Shown: one piece after another, positions 31,693 to 31,699 of the stretch | How the letters are laid out: every line of letters starts with the position of its first letter | Position numbering within the stretch: the stretch's first letter is position 1 | Source: Egerieenecus sp048201975 | Lineage (GTDB): Bacteria > Bacillota > Clostridia > Christensenellales > Aristaeellaceae | Length of the DNA stretch: 31,699 nucleotides | Reading direction: 5' to 3' | NCBI GenBank assembly: GCA_048201975.1 | Contig: DBFBGQ010000127.1 | Coordinates: 1-31,699, forward strand | Notes under the pieces: generated by a model | Database searches by the model: none | Seen by the model: only the letters and a program-made list of their open reading frames with translations | Told to the model about the DNA's origin: nothing | Made by a program: the position numbers and the translations under genes

Positions 31693-31699
31693 GGAATAT

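Larger units (their letters stand above)
28305..31699 (-). mobile_element. Tn4451-like/serine-recombinase mobile element, partial
   Basis: A tnpV-like gene, a RhuM-family gene and a large serine recombinase lie in one direction behind one promoter. TnpV and a large resolvase (TnpX) are hallmarks of Tn4451/Tn4453-type mobilisable elements of Clostridia. The left edge lies between the recombinase stop (28354) and the truncated acetyltransferase pseudogene (about 28304); the exact core dinucleotide cannot be fixed from one end. The right part, including any cargo and the other end, is outside the window. Confidence 0.7.

Noticed and set aside
1..31699. CRISPR arrays, tRNA or rRNA genes
   Set aside because: No regularly spaced repeats and no tRNA- or rRNA-like sequence were seen on either strand by eye.

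Overview
The window looks like a chromosomal segment of a Gram-positive member of the Bacillota, most likely class Clostridia and possibly a gut lineage. The reasons are the dxs–tlyA–nadK–argR–recN gene order, the long 'Clostridia-type' PRPP synthetase, the TnpV/TnpX-like mobile element, strong AGGAGG-type ribosome binding sites and sigma-A promoters. The species cannot be named from the sequence alone.

Region 1 (1–305, minus strand) holds the ends of two nested IS66-family elements. The inner tnpA reading frame is interrupted by the end of a second, diverged copy. Region 2 (302–13410, minus strand, about 13 kb) is one polysaccharide operon. A textbook promoter (13836–13864) and a roughly 420-nt structured leader precede, in transcription order: a membrane sugar-phosphate transferase that starts the glycan on a lipid carrier, a rhamnosyltransferase-like GT2, the permease and ATPase of an ABC exporter, a bifunctional-looking glycosyltransferase with a GT25 module, a GT4, UDP-GlcNAc 2-epimerase, and a 1453-residue protein that joins a methyltransferase, a coiled coil, two GT4 modules and a GT2 module. 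No Wzy polymerase or flippase is present, which fits synthesis in the cytoplasm and ABC-dependent export. The IS66 end supplies the stop codon of the last gene.

Region 3 (14096–25942, plus strand) is GC-rich housekeeping DNA: an alpha/beta hydrolase, a membrane-fused MurF-like ligase, D-Ala–D-Ala ligase, a small DUF4870-like membrane protein, dxs, tlyA, nadK, argR, recN and a cytoplasmic GH35 beta-galactosidase. The run ends at a strong terminator. The order dxs-tlyA-nadK-argR-recN is ancestral for Bacillota, but the flanks (murF/ddl before, GH35 after) are not the usual ones.

Region 4 (26013–27846, minus strand) is a PRPP synthetase followed by a GNAT acetyltransferase, with its own promoter and terminator. 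Region 5 (27950–31699, minus strand) starts with a frameshifted, N-terminally truncated streptothricin-acetyltransferase-like pseudogene. Next to it lies one end of a mobile element carrying, in transcription order, tnpV, a RhuM-family gene and a large serine recombinase. The element continues beyond the right edge of the window.

The points most worth a second look are the multi-enzyme glycosyltransferase whose stop codon comes from IS66, the exporter permease with a built-in extracytoplasmic domain, the long structured leader of the glycan operon, the membrane MurF variant without the usual substrate-binding N-domain, and the RhuM gene sandwiched inside a recombinase operon. None of these amounts to a proven new system.
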